A stretch of 59,134 nucleotides of DNA from Desulfarculales bacterium UBA702 (GTDB lineage: Bacteria; Desulfobacterota; Syntrophobacteria; Syntrophobacterales; Syntrophobacteraceae). Under the pieces are notes generated by a model. It made no database searches. It saw nothing but the letters and a program-made list of their open reading frames with translations, and was not told the origin of the DNA. Positions within the stretch are counted from its first letter, which is position 1. Every line of letters starts with the position of its first letter. Positions 1 to 9,333 of this stretch are shown here, one piece after another. Made by a program: the position numbers and the translations under genes. The stretch spans positions 1-59,134 of the forward strand of contig DBMI01000076.1 of the NCBI GenBank assembly GCA_002298165.1, given 5' to 3'.

Positions 1-2
1 TC

Positions 3-1097
3 ATAAACTCCGAGGAATTCCGGCAGAATGCCGGACATTTTCTTGTTCCAGAACTGGTGCGCGCCGCATACCTCGGTTTGCTTGAGAGAGAACCCGATGA
101 AGAAGGGCTGGAAAGGTATACCGAACTCCTGGGTCAAGGGGACCCGAAACATATATCTGGATCATTGACCGAGGTTCTAGTGACCCTGACGAGTTCCGAT
201 GAATTCCATCGACTGCAGTCAAAAACCAGGAGATGGCCCGATCCCGCAGATACATACGAAGACCCCTGCGTAGTCTTTATTCATATTGAAAGGACCGCCG
301 GAACGACTATGCAGCAGCATCTCGGGACCTGTTTCGGGCGGCAGCGGATTTACCGGGAACACAAAGATTATCTCTACCAGTGTTCCCCTGGCGAGCTGTC
401 GCAATACTCCGTTTTTGCTGGTCATTTCAACTACGACTCGTTGAGGTATATCCCCAGAAAGAATATTTCCGTTTTTACCTTCGTCCGAGAGCCCAAGAAG
501 AGATTGCTTTCACTCTACTATTTCTGGCGCGCGCATGAGCCGGAACATCCCTCTTACGATGGCGGGGTGGTCAGGGCGAACCAGCTGCTCATTGAGAATT
601 TCTTCGAGGACTATGACATGAGCCGAAGTCTTTGGAACGACATGCTCTGGTCGATAATGGGTGAGCGATGCTGGCTCGACTGGCGGTCAAGGCTGGCGAA
701 GGAAAAGAATGAAGATGTGAAGTTGGAGATGATCGAGAACGTGATGCGCCCTGCAATATACGAGCGTCTCGATGATTTCCTGCTCGTAGGTCTTCAGGAG
801 GAATTCGACAGGTCCATCGAGGTACTTTTCAGGCTATGGGGAAAGGAGCCTCCCGAGAAAAAGATGGTCCATTCACTGGGGCAGTTGCTGGACTCGGAAC
901 CCCATTTCAAAAGGAACCTGGAAGAGCAGCCATATACGCCCCGGCTCGATTCAGCGCTCGACCGCATGGTCCAATTGGACAATATAATATACGAGCGCTC
1001 GCGGGAACTGTTTCACCGACGGCTGACCGAGTTCGAGGGCAAACCTGCACCGGATGAACCCACCCGTATTGGCGCGGGAGAGGATCAAACCTTCTAA
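3..1097 (+). CDS. DUF4214-sulfotransferase protein, 5' partial
   Basis: The reading frame is open from the window edge, so the start lies upstream. The first ~65 residues are the end of one DUF4214 unit and most of another (motif LVRAAYLGLLEREPD). The rest is a Golgi/heparan-type sulfotransferase fold (Sulfotransfer_2-like). The 5'-phosphosulfate loop is HIERTAGTTMQQHLG and the 3'-phosphate-binding motif is FTFVREPKKRLLSLYYFW, so it should transfer sulfate from PAPS to a sugar. The sulfotransferase half is a close paralog of the one in the next gene, which starts 21 bases downstream. The neighbourhood (methyltransferases, KpsS-like protein) points to sulfation of a surface polysaccharide. The acceptor is unknown. 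Confidence 0.85.
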   Translation: MNSEEFRQNAGHFLVPELVRAAYLGLLEREPDEEGLERYTELLGQGDPKHISGSLTEVLVTLTSSDEFHRLQSKTRRWPDPADTYEDPCVVFIHIERTAGTTMQQHLGTCFGRQRIYREHKDYLYQCSPGELSQYSVFAGHFNYDSLRYIPRKNISVFTFVREPKKRLLSLYYFWRAHEPEHPSYDGGVVRANQLLIENFFEDYDMSRSLWNDMLWSIMGERCWLDWRSRLAKEKNEDVKLEMIENVMRPAIYERLDDFLLVGLQEEFDRSIEVLFRLWGKEPPEKKMVHSLGQLLDSEPHFKRNLEEQPYTPRLDSALDRMVQLDNIIYERSRELFHRRLTEFEGKPAPDEPTRIGAGEDQTF

Positions 1098-1118
1098 CGA
1101 TTGAGGTCCTGAATTCAG

Positions 1119-3350
1119 ATGAGAAAATGGCAAATTTTCTTCCGGCCCAGTGCCGCCAGAGTGGTCCAAGGCGCCTACCGGGGCATTTTGAAGCGCGACC
1201 CCGATTCCGCTGGGCTCGCCTCCTACACCAGGCATCTTATTCACTCTCGCGATATCGAGGGGTTCCTGGACGAATTGGCGCACTCGGATGAGTTTTGGGA
1301 AAAAATTTTCGCGGAGCGTTCCGGGGAAATTGTACGGGCCGCCTTCATCGGTTTGTTGAGTAGAGACCCCGATCAGGATTCCCTGGCCCCTTATTCCGAT
1401 TCTCTTGCCAATTCAGGGGACCTCGCTTCGATTATAAAGGATATAGCCGGCTCGGAGGAATGTCATCACAGGTTTTTCGCCGCGCTTGCCCCCGAATTGA
1501 CAAGGGGCATGTTCGCCGGACTGCTCGGAAGGGACCCCGAGCGGGAAGCTCTCGAAACTTACTCGGAAAGCCTTGCAAGTTCAAAGAACCTGGCCCCGAT
1601 TATCGAAGACCTGGTCAATTCCAGGGAGTTCCATGACAAGTTCTTTGCCCGGTTTGTCCCTGAACTGGTGCGAGGCGCCTTCAACGGGCTGCTTGGAAGA
1701 GACCCGGAGCCGGAGATATTGGGCCCCTATTCCACCTCCCTGGCTTCTGCCGTGTACTTGGCGCCGATAATAGCTGACATAGCCGGTTCCGATGAGTTCC
1801 ATGACAAGTTCATCGCCGGGTATGCCCCGGAATTGGTGCGTGGCGCCTTCAATGCCTTGCTCGGAAGAGATCCGGAGCCGGAGCCCCTGGAATCCTGCTC
1901 CTCGACCATGTCTCAAAAGGGTGGCTTTGCCAAAGGCCTGGCGGATATGATCAATTCGGAGGAGTTCAGGAAAAGGTTCTTTGAAACCGTTATCGTGCGC
2001 GATTTGATTAAGGGGATGCATCGCGCCCTGGTTGGCACGGACCCCGATTCCGGCACGCTTGAAAAATGTATCGGCATTTACACGGAAACAGGCGACCTGG
2101 GATTAATTATAACTGAACTTATCGGCGCCGAGGATTTCTGGAACCAGCTTGTCTCGTCCCCTCACCCGGATCCGGCGAATACCGGAAGTTTCAATTGGCC
2201 GCAGTCACATTCGCCCCAGGTTGAAACCGCTTCGGCTCCTGCTCCGTGGGAAATGACGATAGCCCGCTGCGCCAGTGAATTCGTGGCCGCAGCCTACAAC
2301 GTTTTACTTGGAAGGCCACCGGACCCGGCGGGATTGAGAATATACACCGACCTTATAGAAAAGGGAGGGTGGCAAAATATTTCAGCCTCTTTAAGTGAGG
2401 TGCTGTCCACCTTATTGATGTCCGATGAATTCGCCGGATTGCAAGTCAAGCGAAAAAGATGGCCAAACCCGGCCGAATCCTACGATGAGCCGAGTCTCAT
2501 ATTTCTTCACATCGAGAAAACCGCCGGGACTTCGATACAGAACCATCTCGGCGGCTGCTTCGGGCGGAAAGTTTTTAAGGAACACGGCAACTCACTGCAT
2601 TTGCACTGTCCGGGAGAATTGTCCAGGTACTCGGTTTTCGCGGGCCATTTCAATTACGATTCATTGCGATACATCCCGAAAAAGAACATTTCAATCTTCA
2701 CATTCGTGCGCGAACCAAAAGAGAGACTTCTCTCCCTATACTACTTCTGGCATGCCCACGAACCCAGGCATCCTTCCTTTCATTCCGGCATGGCAAAAGC
2801 CAACCAGGGGAGTATTGAAGATTTTTTCGAAGACCCGGAGCTTACGAAATATCCGGCGGTCTGGAACCACATGGTATGGACAGCAATGGGCGAAGAACAG
2901 TGGCTTGAGTGGCAATCCGCATTAGCCCCATCAAACGGTGACAGCGAAACATCGGAGATGATTGAAAGAATAATCAGGCCGGCGATTGTCAAACGACTGG
3001 AGGAGTTCATCTTCATCGGATTGCAGGAGGACTTTGACAGGTCGGTCGATATGCTTTTCCACATTCTGGAGAAGGAGCCTCCAGCCAAAAAAAGAGTTGA
3101 CCATACACTGGACGTCCTGATGAGCACCGAGCCTCATTTCAAGAAATTCGTGGAGAGGCGGCCCATTACCACCCGCCTTGATGCGGCGCTCGACCGGATG
3201 GTCCAACTCGATAACGTTCTATATGAAGAGGCAAAGTTCCTGTTTCTGAAGCAACTGGCTGAGACTGATGTGAAGAGCACCCTCTCCACTGCTTTCTCCC
3301 TGCCGCTATCCGGGCAATATCCCGAAAATGAACAGAGGGACCGGGCATGA
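1119..3350 (+). CDS. Seven-repeat DUF4214 protein with C-terminal sulfotransferase
   Basis: A 743-residue protein. Residues ~1-420 carry seven DUF4214 units, each with a core like LVRGAFNGLLGRDPEPE followed ~30 residues later by SDEFHDKF. Residues ~445-700 are a PAPS-dependent sulfotransferase with the 5'-PSB loop HIEKTAGTSIQNHLG and the 3'-PB motif FTFVREPKERLLSLYYFW. There is no signal peptide, which fits a cytoplasmic enzyme. DUF4214 is a helical repeat often found with surface glycan or calcium-binding proteins; its role here is unknown and could be scaffolding. The gene ends in an ATGA overlap with the next one, so the two are translationally coupled. It is a probable tandem-duplication partner of the preceding gene. 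Confidence 0.88.
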   Translation: MRKWQIFFRPSAARVVQGAYRGILKRDPDSAGLASYTRHLIHSRDIEGFLDELAHSDEFWEKIFAERSGEIVRAAFIGLLSRDPDQDSLAPYSDSLANSGDLASIIKDIAGSEECHHRFFAALAPELTRGMFAGLLGRDPEREALETYSESLASSKNLAPIIEDLVNSREFHDKFFARFVPELVRGAFNGLLGRDPEPEILGPYSTSLASAVYLAPIIADIAGSDEFHDKFIAGYAPELVRGAFNALLGRDPEPEPLESCSSTMSQKGGFAKGLADMINSEEFRKRFFETVIVRDLIKGMHRALVGTDPDSGTLEKCIGIYTETGDLGLIITELIGAEDFWNQLVSSPHPDPANTGSFNWPQSHSPQVETASAPAPWEMTIARCASEFVAAAYNVLLGRPPDPAGLRIYTDLIEKGGWQNISASLSEVLSTLLMSDEFAGLQVKRKRWPNPAESYDEPSLIFLHIEKTAGTSIQNHLGGCFGRKVFKEHGNSLHLHCPGELSRYSVFAGHFNYDSLRYIPKKNISIFTFVREPKERLLSLYYFWHAHEPRHPSFHSGMAKANQGSIEDFFEDPELTKYPAVWNHMVWTAMGEEQWLEWQSALAPSNGDSETSEMIERIIRPAIVKRLEEFIFIGLQEDFDRSVDMLFHILEKEPPAKKRVDHTLDVLMSTEPHFKKFVERRPITTRLDAALDRMVQLDNVLYEEAKFLFLKQLAETDVKSTLSTAFSLPLSGQYPENEQRDRA

Positions 3351-5347
3351 GACGTTTGTTTAACTCCTGGTCTTCGCCCAAAAAACAGGTTCGGGCCATA
3401 TTCCGCGGTTTGCTCGGACGCGATCCCGATCCCGAGGCCCTGGCGGCCTATTCGGCCCAGATTTCCGATCATGGCCTGTGCCATGTACTCAAGGACGTAT
3501 GCAGATCGGAAGAATTCTGGGAAAGAATGATCCGTGAGCATGCATCCGATCTGGTCAAGGCCGCCTTTCGTGGATTGCTCAGGCGCGAACCGGAACCCGA
3601 CGCCTTGGCGGTCCATGTGGAAGGACTTGCTGCAACGAGAGATATTTCAGCGATATTTCAGGATGTTTTCAGTTCTCAGGAATTCCGGGAAAAAGTGATG
3701 ATCACTATTGCACCCGACCTGGTGCGGGCCGCTTACCGCGGTCTGCTTGGAAGGGACCCCGATCCTGATGGGCTTGCCACCCACTCACGCGCAATCGCTG
3801 AATCGAAGGAATTTACCCCCGTTTTGGCCAACATCGTGCGATCCAATGAATTCATGTGCAGAATGAACCCGCTCTACGAGCTGAAGGACGCCCTTTCAAA
3901 GATCGACAAATCTTGTCCCGTGTATGGATTTGCTCATCTATCCGGCAACGATCAGGCCTCTCGCGAGTGGGCGGTTCTGTGCCAGTCACTGGAGCAAATA
4001 TTCAAAAGGGAAATTCCGAATTTTCGCATTCTTGATGTAGGCTGTTCGGCAGGTTTCAGGACTTTCTTTTTCTCGGAGTGCGGGGCCACGGTAACCGGAA
4101 TGGAAAGCAGGCGGGAATACATCGAATTTTGCAGGATTCTTGCCGGCGCACTCCGAATCAATGCTCGATTCGAATTTGCGGAATTTGACGGGGATTATTG
4201 TTCCGTACTGCCCGAAGGCAGGTTCGACATGGCCTTTGTATTCGGTGTTCTGGAGAATCTTGCGGCCAGCCTGGGGGCCGATGCCGCAAAAACGATGATG
4301 GACACTCTCCTGGACAAAACCGATGCCATACTGTTCGAGACCGCGGCGAATGGAAAGGATGCCTGCTCGGATTCAAAAAGCGATTTGCCCGCAGTGGTTT
4401 CGGAAATCTTTTCCGGGATTGAAGATATCCGGCTCGGTAAAATAAGGGAATACTGCTACACGGGCTCAGAGGCCTCCAAAATTTCCATCTATCTTGCAAA
4501 AAAGACAAAAAAAATCTTCAACGGCATAATCCACAATGACTTCGCTGTGCAGTCCGCGCCCGTAAAAGCAGGCACAGCCAGAAAATTCTATATCACCGAG
4601 GATCACTTCACCAAATGCTTCATATTTGTTGCCGGCCAGCAGGAAACATATTCCCAGTTCGTCTCTGAGGTCGAAACCTACTCCCGCATCGGCCCTAACC
4701 AGAACTTTCTGGAGCTTCTGGGCTGGGAGATTCGTGGAGATATGGGGCTTGTCACACTTCCTCGAATCAGGGGCAAGAACCTGGCGGAAGCAATTCTCGC
4801 GGGGGAGGTTAGCGAGATGCGTCCGATTGTGACGGACATTACCCGCATACTCGATTCCATGCACAGGGTCGGGCTATTCTGGAATGACTTCGGGTCCCAC
4901 AACCTTTTTCTTACCGAAGAAAAAATGCTGGCCATCGACTTCGAAACCGCCTCCCCGGTTGAGCGAGTAAACACATTGAATGCATTCCTGTGGACGCTTT
5001 TCGATCTTCAGAGCCAAAAGCTTGTCTCCATCGAGGAGATGGTGTTCGAAGATCCGGCAGTTCCCAGGCCGGCTTGGGAAGCATCGGATTTTGCCGGGGA
5101 AATCAGGGATTTTGCCGAAATGGCGCTTGGAAGCAGAAACCTTGCCGATTTCCTTCGCCAGGCAGGCCAACTTTGCGGCGGAGCGGATTTCGGTACTACT
5201 CCCCAGGAGAATGCCTGCCGTTATCTCCGTGCCCCTAGATGTTATGAAAAATCAGGCCTACCAGGCGCCATCGGTATGCCGGATAATGTTTTTGCTCTCA
5301 ACGCTTGGAAAGATCGAGCACAAAATGCAACGAAACAAACCGCATAA
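3347..5347 (+). CDS. DUF4214-methyltransferase-kinase fusion (WbdD-like order)
   Basis: A 666-residue protein. Residues ~8-165 hold three DUF4214 units (e.g. QVRAIFRGLLGRDPDPEAL). Residues ~200-340 form a class I SAM methyltransferase with motif I ILDVGCSAGFRTFFF and acidic motif II VTGMES. Residues ~405-570 are a small kinase-like domain with catalytic loop FWNDFGSHNLFL (Asp and Asn present) and metal-binding IDFE. The methyltransferase-then-kinase order matches the O-antigen chain terminator WbdD, which phosphorylates and methylates the end of a polymannan; a similar capping role is inferred. The ATGA start overlaps the upstream gene. WbdD's C-terminal coiled-coil ruler is not seen. DUF4214 repeats replace it at the other end. 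Confidence 0.82.
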   Translation: MRRLFNSWSSPKKQVRAIFRGLLGRDPDPEALAAYSAQISDHGLCHVLKDVCRSEEFWERMIREHASDLVKAAFRGLLRREPEPDALAVHVEGLAATRDISAIFQDVFSSQEFREKVMITIAPDLVRAAYRGLLGRDPDPDGLATHSRAIAESKEFTPVLANIVRSNEFMCRMNPLYELKDALSKIDKSCPVYGFAHLSGNDQASREWAVLCQSLEQIFKREIPNFRILDVGCSAGFRTFFFSECGATVTGMESRREYIEFCRILAGALRINARFEFAEFDGDYCSVLPEGRFDMAFVFGVLENLAASLGADAAKTMMDTLLDKTDAILFETAANGKDACSDSKSDLPAVVSEIFSGIEDIRLGKIREYCYTGSEASKISIYLAKKTKKIFNGIIHNDFAVQSAPVKAGTARKFYITEDHFTKCFIFVAGQQETYSQFVSEVETYSRIGPNQNFLELLGWEIRGDMGLVTLPRIRGKNLAEAILAGEVSEMRPIVTDITRILDSMHRVGLFWNDFGSHNLFLTEEKMLAIDFETASPVERVNTLNAFLWTLFDLQSQKLVSIEEMVFEDPAVPRPAWEASDFAGEIRDFAEMALGSRNLADFLRQAGQLCGGADFGTTPQENACRYLRAPRCYEKSGLPGAIGMPDNVFALNAWKDRAQNATKQTA

Positions 5348-6656
5348 AATTCGGCTTCGGCCTTTCATTCCGATGCTGGGCCTCCTGATTACCTTATTAT
5401 CTATGGGAACGGCTGAGGGGATTAAATCGGCGGAGCTGGGTGGTAAGTTATTTGTCGGCTACCAGGGGTGGTTCGGCTGTCCCGGAGACTTCGAGGGATA
5501 CAGCCAGTGGCAGCACTGGTTTGCAGACAACACCCCAGATGCGGCCCACCTAAGGGTCGATATGCTGCCGTCCCTGGGACAGTTTAATCCACAGGACCTG
5601 TGTAACACCAGCCTGCTCCGGGCTGATGGTTCCCCGGTTCAACTTTTTTCCTCTCAAAATGAACGGGTGGTGTCGGCGCATTTCGCAATGATGGCAAAAT
5701 ATGGAATCGACGGCGCGGCGGTGCAGCGTTTCGTGGGGCCACTTTCAAACCCTCGCAACAGGCAACGGAGCGATCATGTCATTTTGAATGCAAAAGCGGG
5801 CGCGGAGGCAAACGGCAGGGTTTTCTACATCACCTATGATGTCTCGGGGGCAAGTGCTCAAACAGTCATCAACGATATCCGCGATGATTGGCGCCACCTC
5901 GCGGGCGAACTGAAACTAACCTCAAGCCCCGCCTACCTTAAAGCCGGCGGCAAGGCGGTGATCGAGCTGTGGGGGTTCGGATTCACCGACCGCCCTGGAT
6001 CGGCCGATGAGGTTTTGGGGCTGCTCAATGAACTAAAAACAGGAGCAACCGGTCTTGAAGCGGCAATGCTGATCGGGGGTGTGCCCACAAACTGGCGAAC
6101 ACTCGACGGAGACTCGAAAAGCGACCCGTCCTGGGCGCGGGTTTACCGCAGCTTCGATGTGATAAGTCCTTGGGCCGCGGGCCGGTTCTCCGATGCGGCG
6201 GGAATTGACAGTTTTATGCGAACCAGGGTCCTGCCGGACATGGAGGAAACAAAACAACTTCAAATCGGCTACATGCCGGTGATCTTCCCCGGGTTCTCCT
6301 GGTCCAACATGCAAAGGGGCCTTGGCAACCACGGCGCGGCCGTCCTGAACAGGATACCGCGCCAATGCGGCGAATTCTTCTGGCGCCAGATATACAGCCT
6401 GCTCGGGGCGGATGTGGACATGCTGTATACGGCTATGTTCGATGAGGTTGACGAGGGAACGGCCGTTTTCCCGGTCGAAACAAAGAAGGAAAAAGTGCCA
6501 CTGGGCGTCGAGATGGTGACCCTGGATCAGGACGGCTGTTCCCTTCCCGACGACTGGTATCTTCAGGTCACCGGGCAGGCGGCGAAATTTCTTCGCTCCC
6601 GCCAGCACCCGCCAAGGGCACTCAGTGAAGCTCTTGCATTCCAGACCGGTGGATAA
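5325..6656 (+). CDS. Secreted GH71/GH99-like glycosidase
   Basis: The start at 5325 gives a typical signal peptide (basic MQRNKPHKIRLR, then a hydrophobic MLGLLITLLS stretch) and overlaps the previous gene by 23 bases. An internal ATG at 5373 is possible. The mature protein has the signature of the GH71/99-like family: FVGYQGWFGCPGDF near the N terminus, then ADGSPVQLFSSQNE and YGIDGAAVQRFVG, consistent with a (beta/alpha)8 barrel related to endo-alpha-mannosidases and some xylosidase/arabinosidase annotations. It lies between methyltransferase genes, so it may trim or release the cluster's glycan in the periplasm. Catalytic residues were not assigned by eye, so the substrate is open. Confidence 0.75.
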   Translation: MQRNKPHKIRLRPFIPMLGLLITLLSMGTAEGIKSAELGGKLFVGYQGWFGCPGDFEGYSQWQHWFADNTPDAAHLRVDMLPSLGQFNPQDLCNTSLLRADGSPVQLFSSQNERVVSAHFAMMAKYGIDGAAVQRFVGPLSNPRNRQRSDHVILNAKAGAEANGRVFYITYDVSGASAQTVINDIRDDWRHLAGELKLTSSPAYLKAGGKAVIELWGFGFTDRPGSADEVLGLLNELKTGATGLEAAMLIGGVPTNWRTLDGDSKSDPSWARVYRSFDVISPWAAGRFSDAAGIDSFMRTRVLPDMEETKQLQIGYMPVIFPGFSWSNMQRGLGNHGAAVLNRIPRQCGEFFWRQIYSLLGADVDMLYTAMFDEVDEGTAVFPVETKKEKVPLGVEMVTLDQDGCSLPDDWYLQVTGQAAKFLRSRQHPPRALSEALAFQTGG

Positions 6657-6660
6657 ACCA

Positions 6661-7980
6661 ATGAGTTCACAGTCCCGCGGCGACATTATAGAACGCATAA
6701 AGACCTCGAAGTGCTTCACTGTCGATGACATCGACGTGATCACCGAAACCGCGCTACGGGTTGGAAACGCGCCCGGCAGCGAATGGGATGATTTCAGGAA
6801 TTCATACCTGGCATTGCCCGGCTGGTTCGACTTTGGCCTCGATCCTATCGGCGATGCATATAAAAACCAGCAAAGAAGGTTGTGGCGCGAACTGGCCGGC
6901 AGGGACAGTGAATATGATCCGCACCGGGATGAAGGCTTTCGGCCGCCCCCGCATGAAATCGACCCGTTGCGCTTTCCGGGCGGGTTCATACGCAGGGATG
7001 AAAACGCCGTGGCCGAAATGGCGGACCACGTAATCGCCAACGGAATGATATTGAAACATTCGGGTTTGAAGCCGGGCGCCTGGGCGCTGGAATACGGGGC
7101 CGGGTTCGGCCAGACCGCCCTGACCCTTGCAAGACTAGGGGTAAACGTCGATACCGTCGATATATGTCCCCTCTGCTGCGGGTATGTGAAAATGCAGGCG
7201 GACTTTTTCGGGGTCAACATGCACCCCTTCGAGGGCGTCTTCGGGATGAACCCCAGGGGGAATCGCAAGTACGACCTGATTTATTTCTACGAGAGCTTCC
7301 ATCACTGCATTGAATTCAATGACTTGATTAAAAAGATCAGGAACTTTTTGACGCCCAATGGCAAGGTGCTGCTGGCCGGCGAGCCGATAAAGGGACCGGA
7401 TAACCTGTATCCGCCATACCTGCCGTATCCCTGGGGATTGCGGCTCGAGGCGTTCACGATTGTGGCCATCAGGGACAAAGGCTGGTTGGAACTCGGGTTC
7501 CGCGAGAACTTTATCACCAATCTTTTTACGAACCATGGATTTACAGCCGAAAAGCACCGTTGCGATGTCTCGACTTTTGGGACCACGCTTCTTTTCTCCT
7601 TGCGCAAGAACATAATCGAAATGGGCGCTCACTGGATGCCCGGCCTCGACGCCGAAACCTGGCATGCCCCGGAGCCCGGCGGAAGATGGACAACCGGACA
7701 TTCCACAATGGCGCTGGACAGGACTGATTCTTTCTCCGAGCTGATTATTCACGCCGTAAACCACCATAATGTCGAACAAAGGATACTGATTGAATACGGC
7801 GGCCGGGAGCATGTTGCAAGCATCGAGGCCGGCGAGCAAAGTTCTATTCGTATCAGAGCGGATTCAAAATCGGTCGGGATTTCCTTCCGCTGCGAGACCA
7901 GGGTCCCCGCAAACGACGACCCTGCGTCCAAAGATAAACGGGCGTTGGGAGTGTTTGTTCAAAAGATCGAGTACGCTTGA
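6661..7980 (+). CDS. SAM-dependent methyltransferase with C-terminal beta domain
   Basis: The start at 6661 (MSSQSRGD) sits four bases after the glycosidase stop; an upstream ATG at 6625 in frame is less likely. The 439-residue protein has a class I methyltransferase core around residues 130-270, with motif I EYGAGFGQTALTLARLG and motif II VDTVDICP. The last ~110 residues (from about GGRWTTGHSTMAL) look like a beta-sandwich seen at the end of some glycan-modifying proteins. A role in methylating a surface glycan or a sugar precursor is inferred from the cluster. The acceptor is unknown. Confidence 0.8.
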   Translation: MSSQSRGDIIERIKTSKCFTVDDIDVITETALRVGNAPGSEWDDFRNSYLALPGWFDFGLDPIGDAYKNQQRRLWRELAGRDSEYDPHRDEGFRPPPHEIDPLRFPGGFIRRDENAVAEMADHVIANGMILKHSGLKPGAWALEYGAGFGQTALTLARLGVNVDTVDICPLCCGYVKMQADFFGVNMHPFEGVFGMNPRGNRKYDLIYFYESFHHCIEFNDLIKKIRNFLTPNGKVLLAGEPIKGPDNLYPPYLPYPWGLRLEAFTIVAIRDKGWLELGFRENFITNLFTNHGFTAEKHRCDVSTFGTTLLFSLRKNIIEMGAHWMPGLDAETWHAPEPGGRWTTGHSTMALDRTDSFSELIIHAVNHHNVEQRILIEYGGREHVASIEAGEQSSIRIRADSKSVGISFRCETRVPANDDPASKDKRALGVFVQKIEYA

Positions 7981-8130
7981 GACTCGTTGTGGCGCTGGCA
8001 CCGTTTAGATGCGGGATTTTTCATTCCGCCGGTCTTCGCTGTATTGGCAAAGGGCTGGGCGTGAGAAGGAAAGAAGGAAAATCGTTATTCAGGTCTTTAT
8101 CTTTTATCTGCAACCGAGGTTTTACCGGCA

Positions 8131-9333
8131 ATGAAGAAATCCTTCTTATTCCTCCAGGGCCCGCATGGTCCGTTTTTCCGCCTTTTGGGCCACTGCCTCA
8201 GAGGCGCGGGATACAACGTCAGGCGAATCAATTTCAACGGCGGCGACCTGTTCGACTGGTCCGGGCCGGAAACCTTATCTTTCAAGGAAAAAGCGGATGA
8301 ATGGCCGGATTTTCTGGCTGAATTCATCCGAAAAAATACGCCTACAGACCTGGTAAGCTTTGGCGATTGCAGGCCGCTGCTTGAATCCGGAATCCAGACT
8401 GCCCGGAACGCGGGAATGCGCTGTCACGTTTTCGAAGAAGGCTACATACGGCCCGATTGGATAACGCTCGAAGCCAACGGAGTAAACGGGAAGTCGAATT
8501 TCCCAAAGGACCCCTCCTGGATTTTGGAAGAGGCTGACGGTCTTCATGAAGATAGCTCATTCAGGACTGCGGGCGATACGATGCGTGGGATGGTCTACCA
8601 CGTCATCACGTATTACCTTGCCAAGTTTGCCGCCAATCCCTTTTTTCCAAATTTCAGAAGCCACCGGCCCTATTCGGAATGGGAAGAAACACGTTGCTGG
8701 GCTGTGAAGCTGGCCAGAAAGAAGCGATGGAGGGCAAGGGGGGACATGGAATTCCAGAAAGAGTTCCTCGGCTCCGGAAAACGTTTTTTCCTGTTCTGCC
8801 TGCAACTCGGGAGTGACTCACAGATTCACCATCACTCGCCTTTCGGAAGCATGAAAAAAGCAATTAACGAGGTCATCATATCGTTTGCAAATGGCGTGGC
8901 GGAAGAATCTGTACTTCTGGTTAAAAATCATCCGCTTGACCCCGGAATCGGAGACCTGGAGCATTTCACCCTCGAACTGGCCAAAGAATTGGGCATTGGC
9001 GGCAGGGTATTCTTTACTGAGGGCGGTGATTTGCCGGTTTACATCCGTGCGGCAGCAGGAGTTATTTTGGTAAACTCAACGGCAGGCATGTTCTCACTGC
9101 ACCAGGGGAGACCAACCATTACGCTCGGCAAAGCTATCTACGCAGTTCCCGGGCTGGTAAACTCGAATGGCCTGGACAACTTCTGGTCCGATCCGATCCC
9201 ACCCGATCGAAAGCTCTACAATGCTTTTCGCAGGGTCTTGATTCACCGGACCCAGATAAATGGGAGCTTTTATACAAAAGAGGGAATTCCTTTAGCCCTC
9301 CCGAAAGCAATGGACCGGCTTCTGCAAAGTTGA
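8131..9333 (+). CDS. kpsS: KpsS-like capsule polysaccharide biosynthesis/export protein
   Basis: A 400-residue protein of the KpsS/Capsule_synth family. It has the N-terminal QGPHGPFFRLLGHCLRGAGY, the central signature VFEEGYIRPDWITLE and NHPLDPG further on, then VNSTAGMFSLHQGRPTI. KpsS and KpsC are beta-Kdo transferases that build the poly-Kdo linker on phosphatidylglycerol for ABC-transporter-dependent capsules. This supports reading the upstream genes as a capsule cluster. About 150 bases separate it from the methyltransferase and the ribosome-binding site is weak. KpsC, KpsM/T and KpsD/E are not in the window. The symbol is by family resemblance. Confidence 0.85.
   Translation: MKKSFLFLQGPHGPFFRLLGHCLRGAGYNVRRINFNGGDLFDWSGPETLSFKEKADEWPDFLAEFIRKNTPTDLVSFGDCRPLLESGIQTARNAGMRCHVFEEGYIRPDWITLEANGVNGKSNFPKDPSWILEEADGLHEDSSFRTAGDTMRGMVYHVITYYLAKFAANPFFPNFRSHRPYSEWEETRCWAVKLARKKRWRARGDMEFQKEFLGSGKRFFLFCLQLGSDSQIHHHSPFGSMKKAINEVIISFANGVAEESVLLVKNHPLDPGIGDLEHFTLELAKELGIGGRVFFTEGGDLPVYIRAAAGVILVNSTAGMFSLHQGRPTITLGKAIYAVPGLVNSNGLDNFWSDPIPPDRKLYNAFRRVLIHRTQINGSFYTKEGIPLALPKAMDRLLQS

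Noticed and set aside
6033..7268. Long minus-strand frame (411 codons)
   Set aside because: It is antisense to the glycosidase and methyltransferase genes, whose domains are clear; no domain is recognisable in the frame itself.
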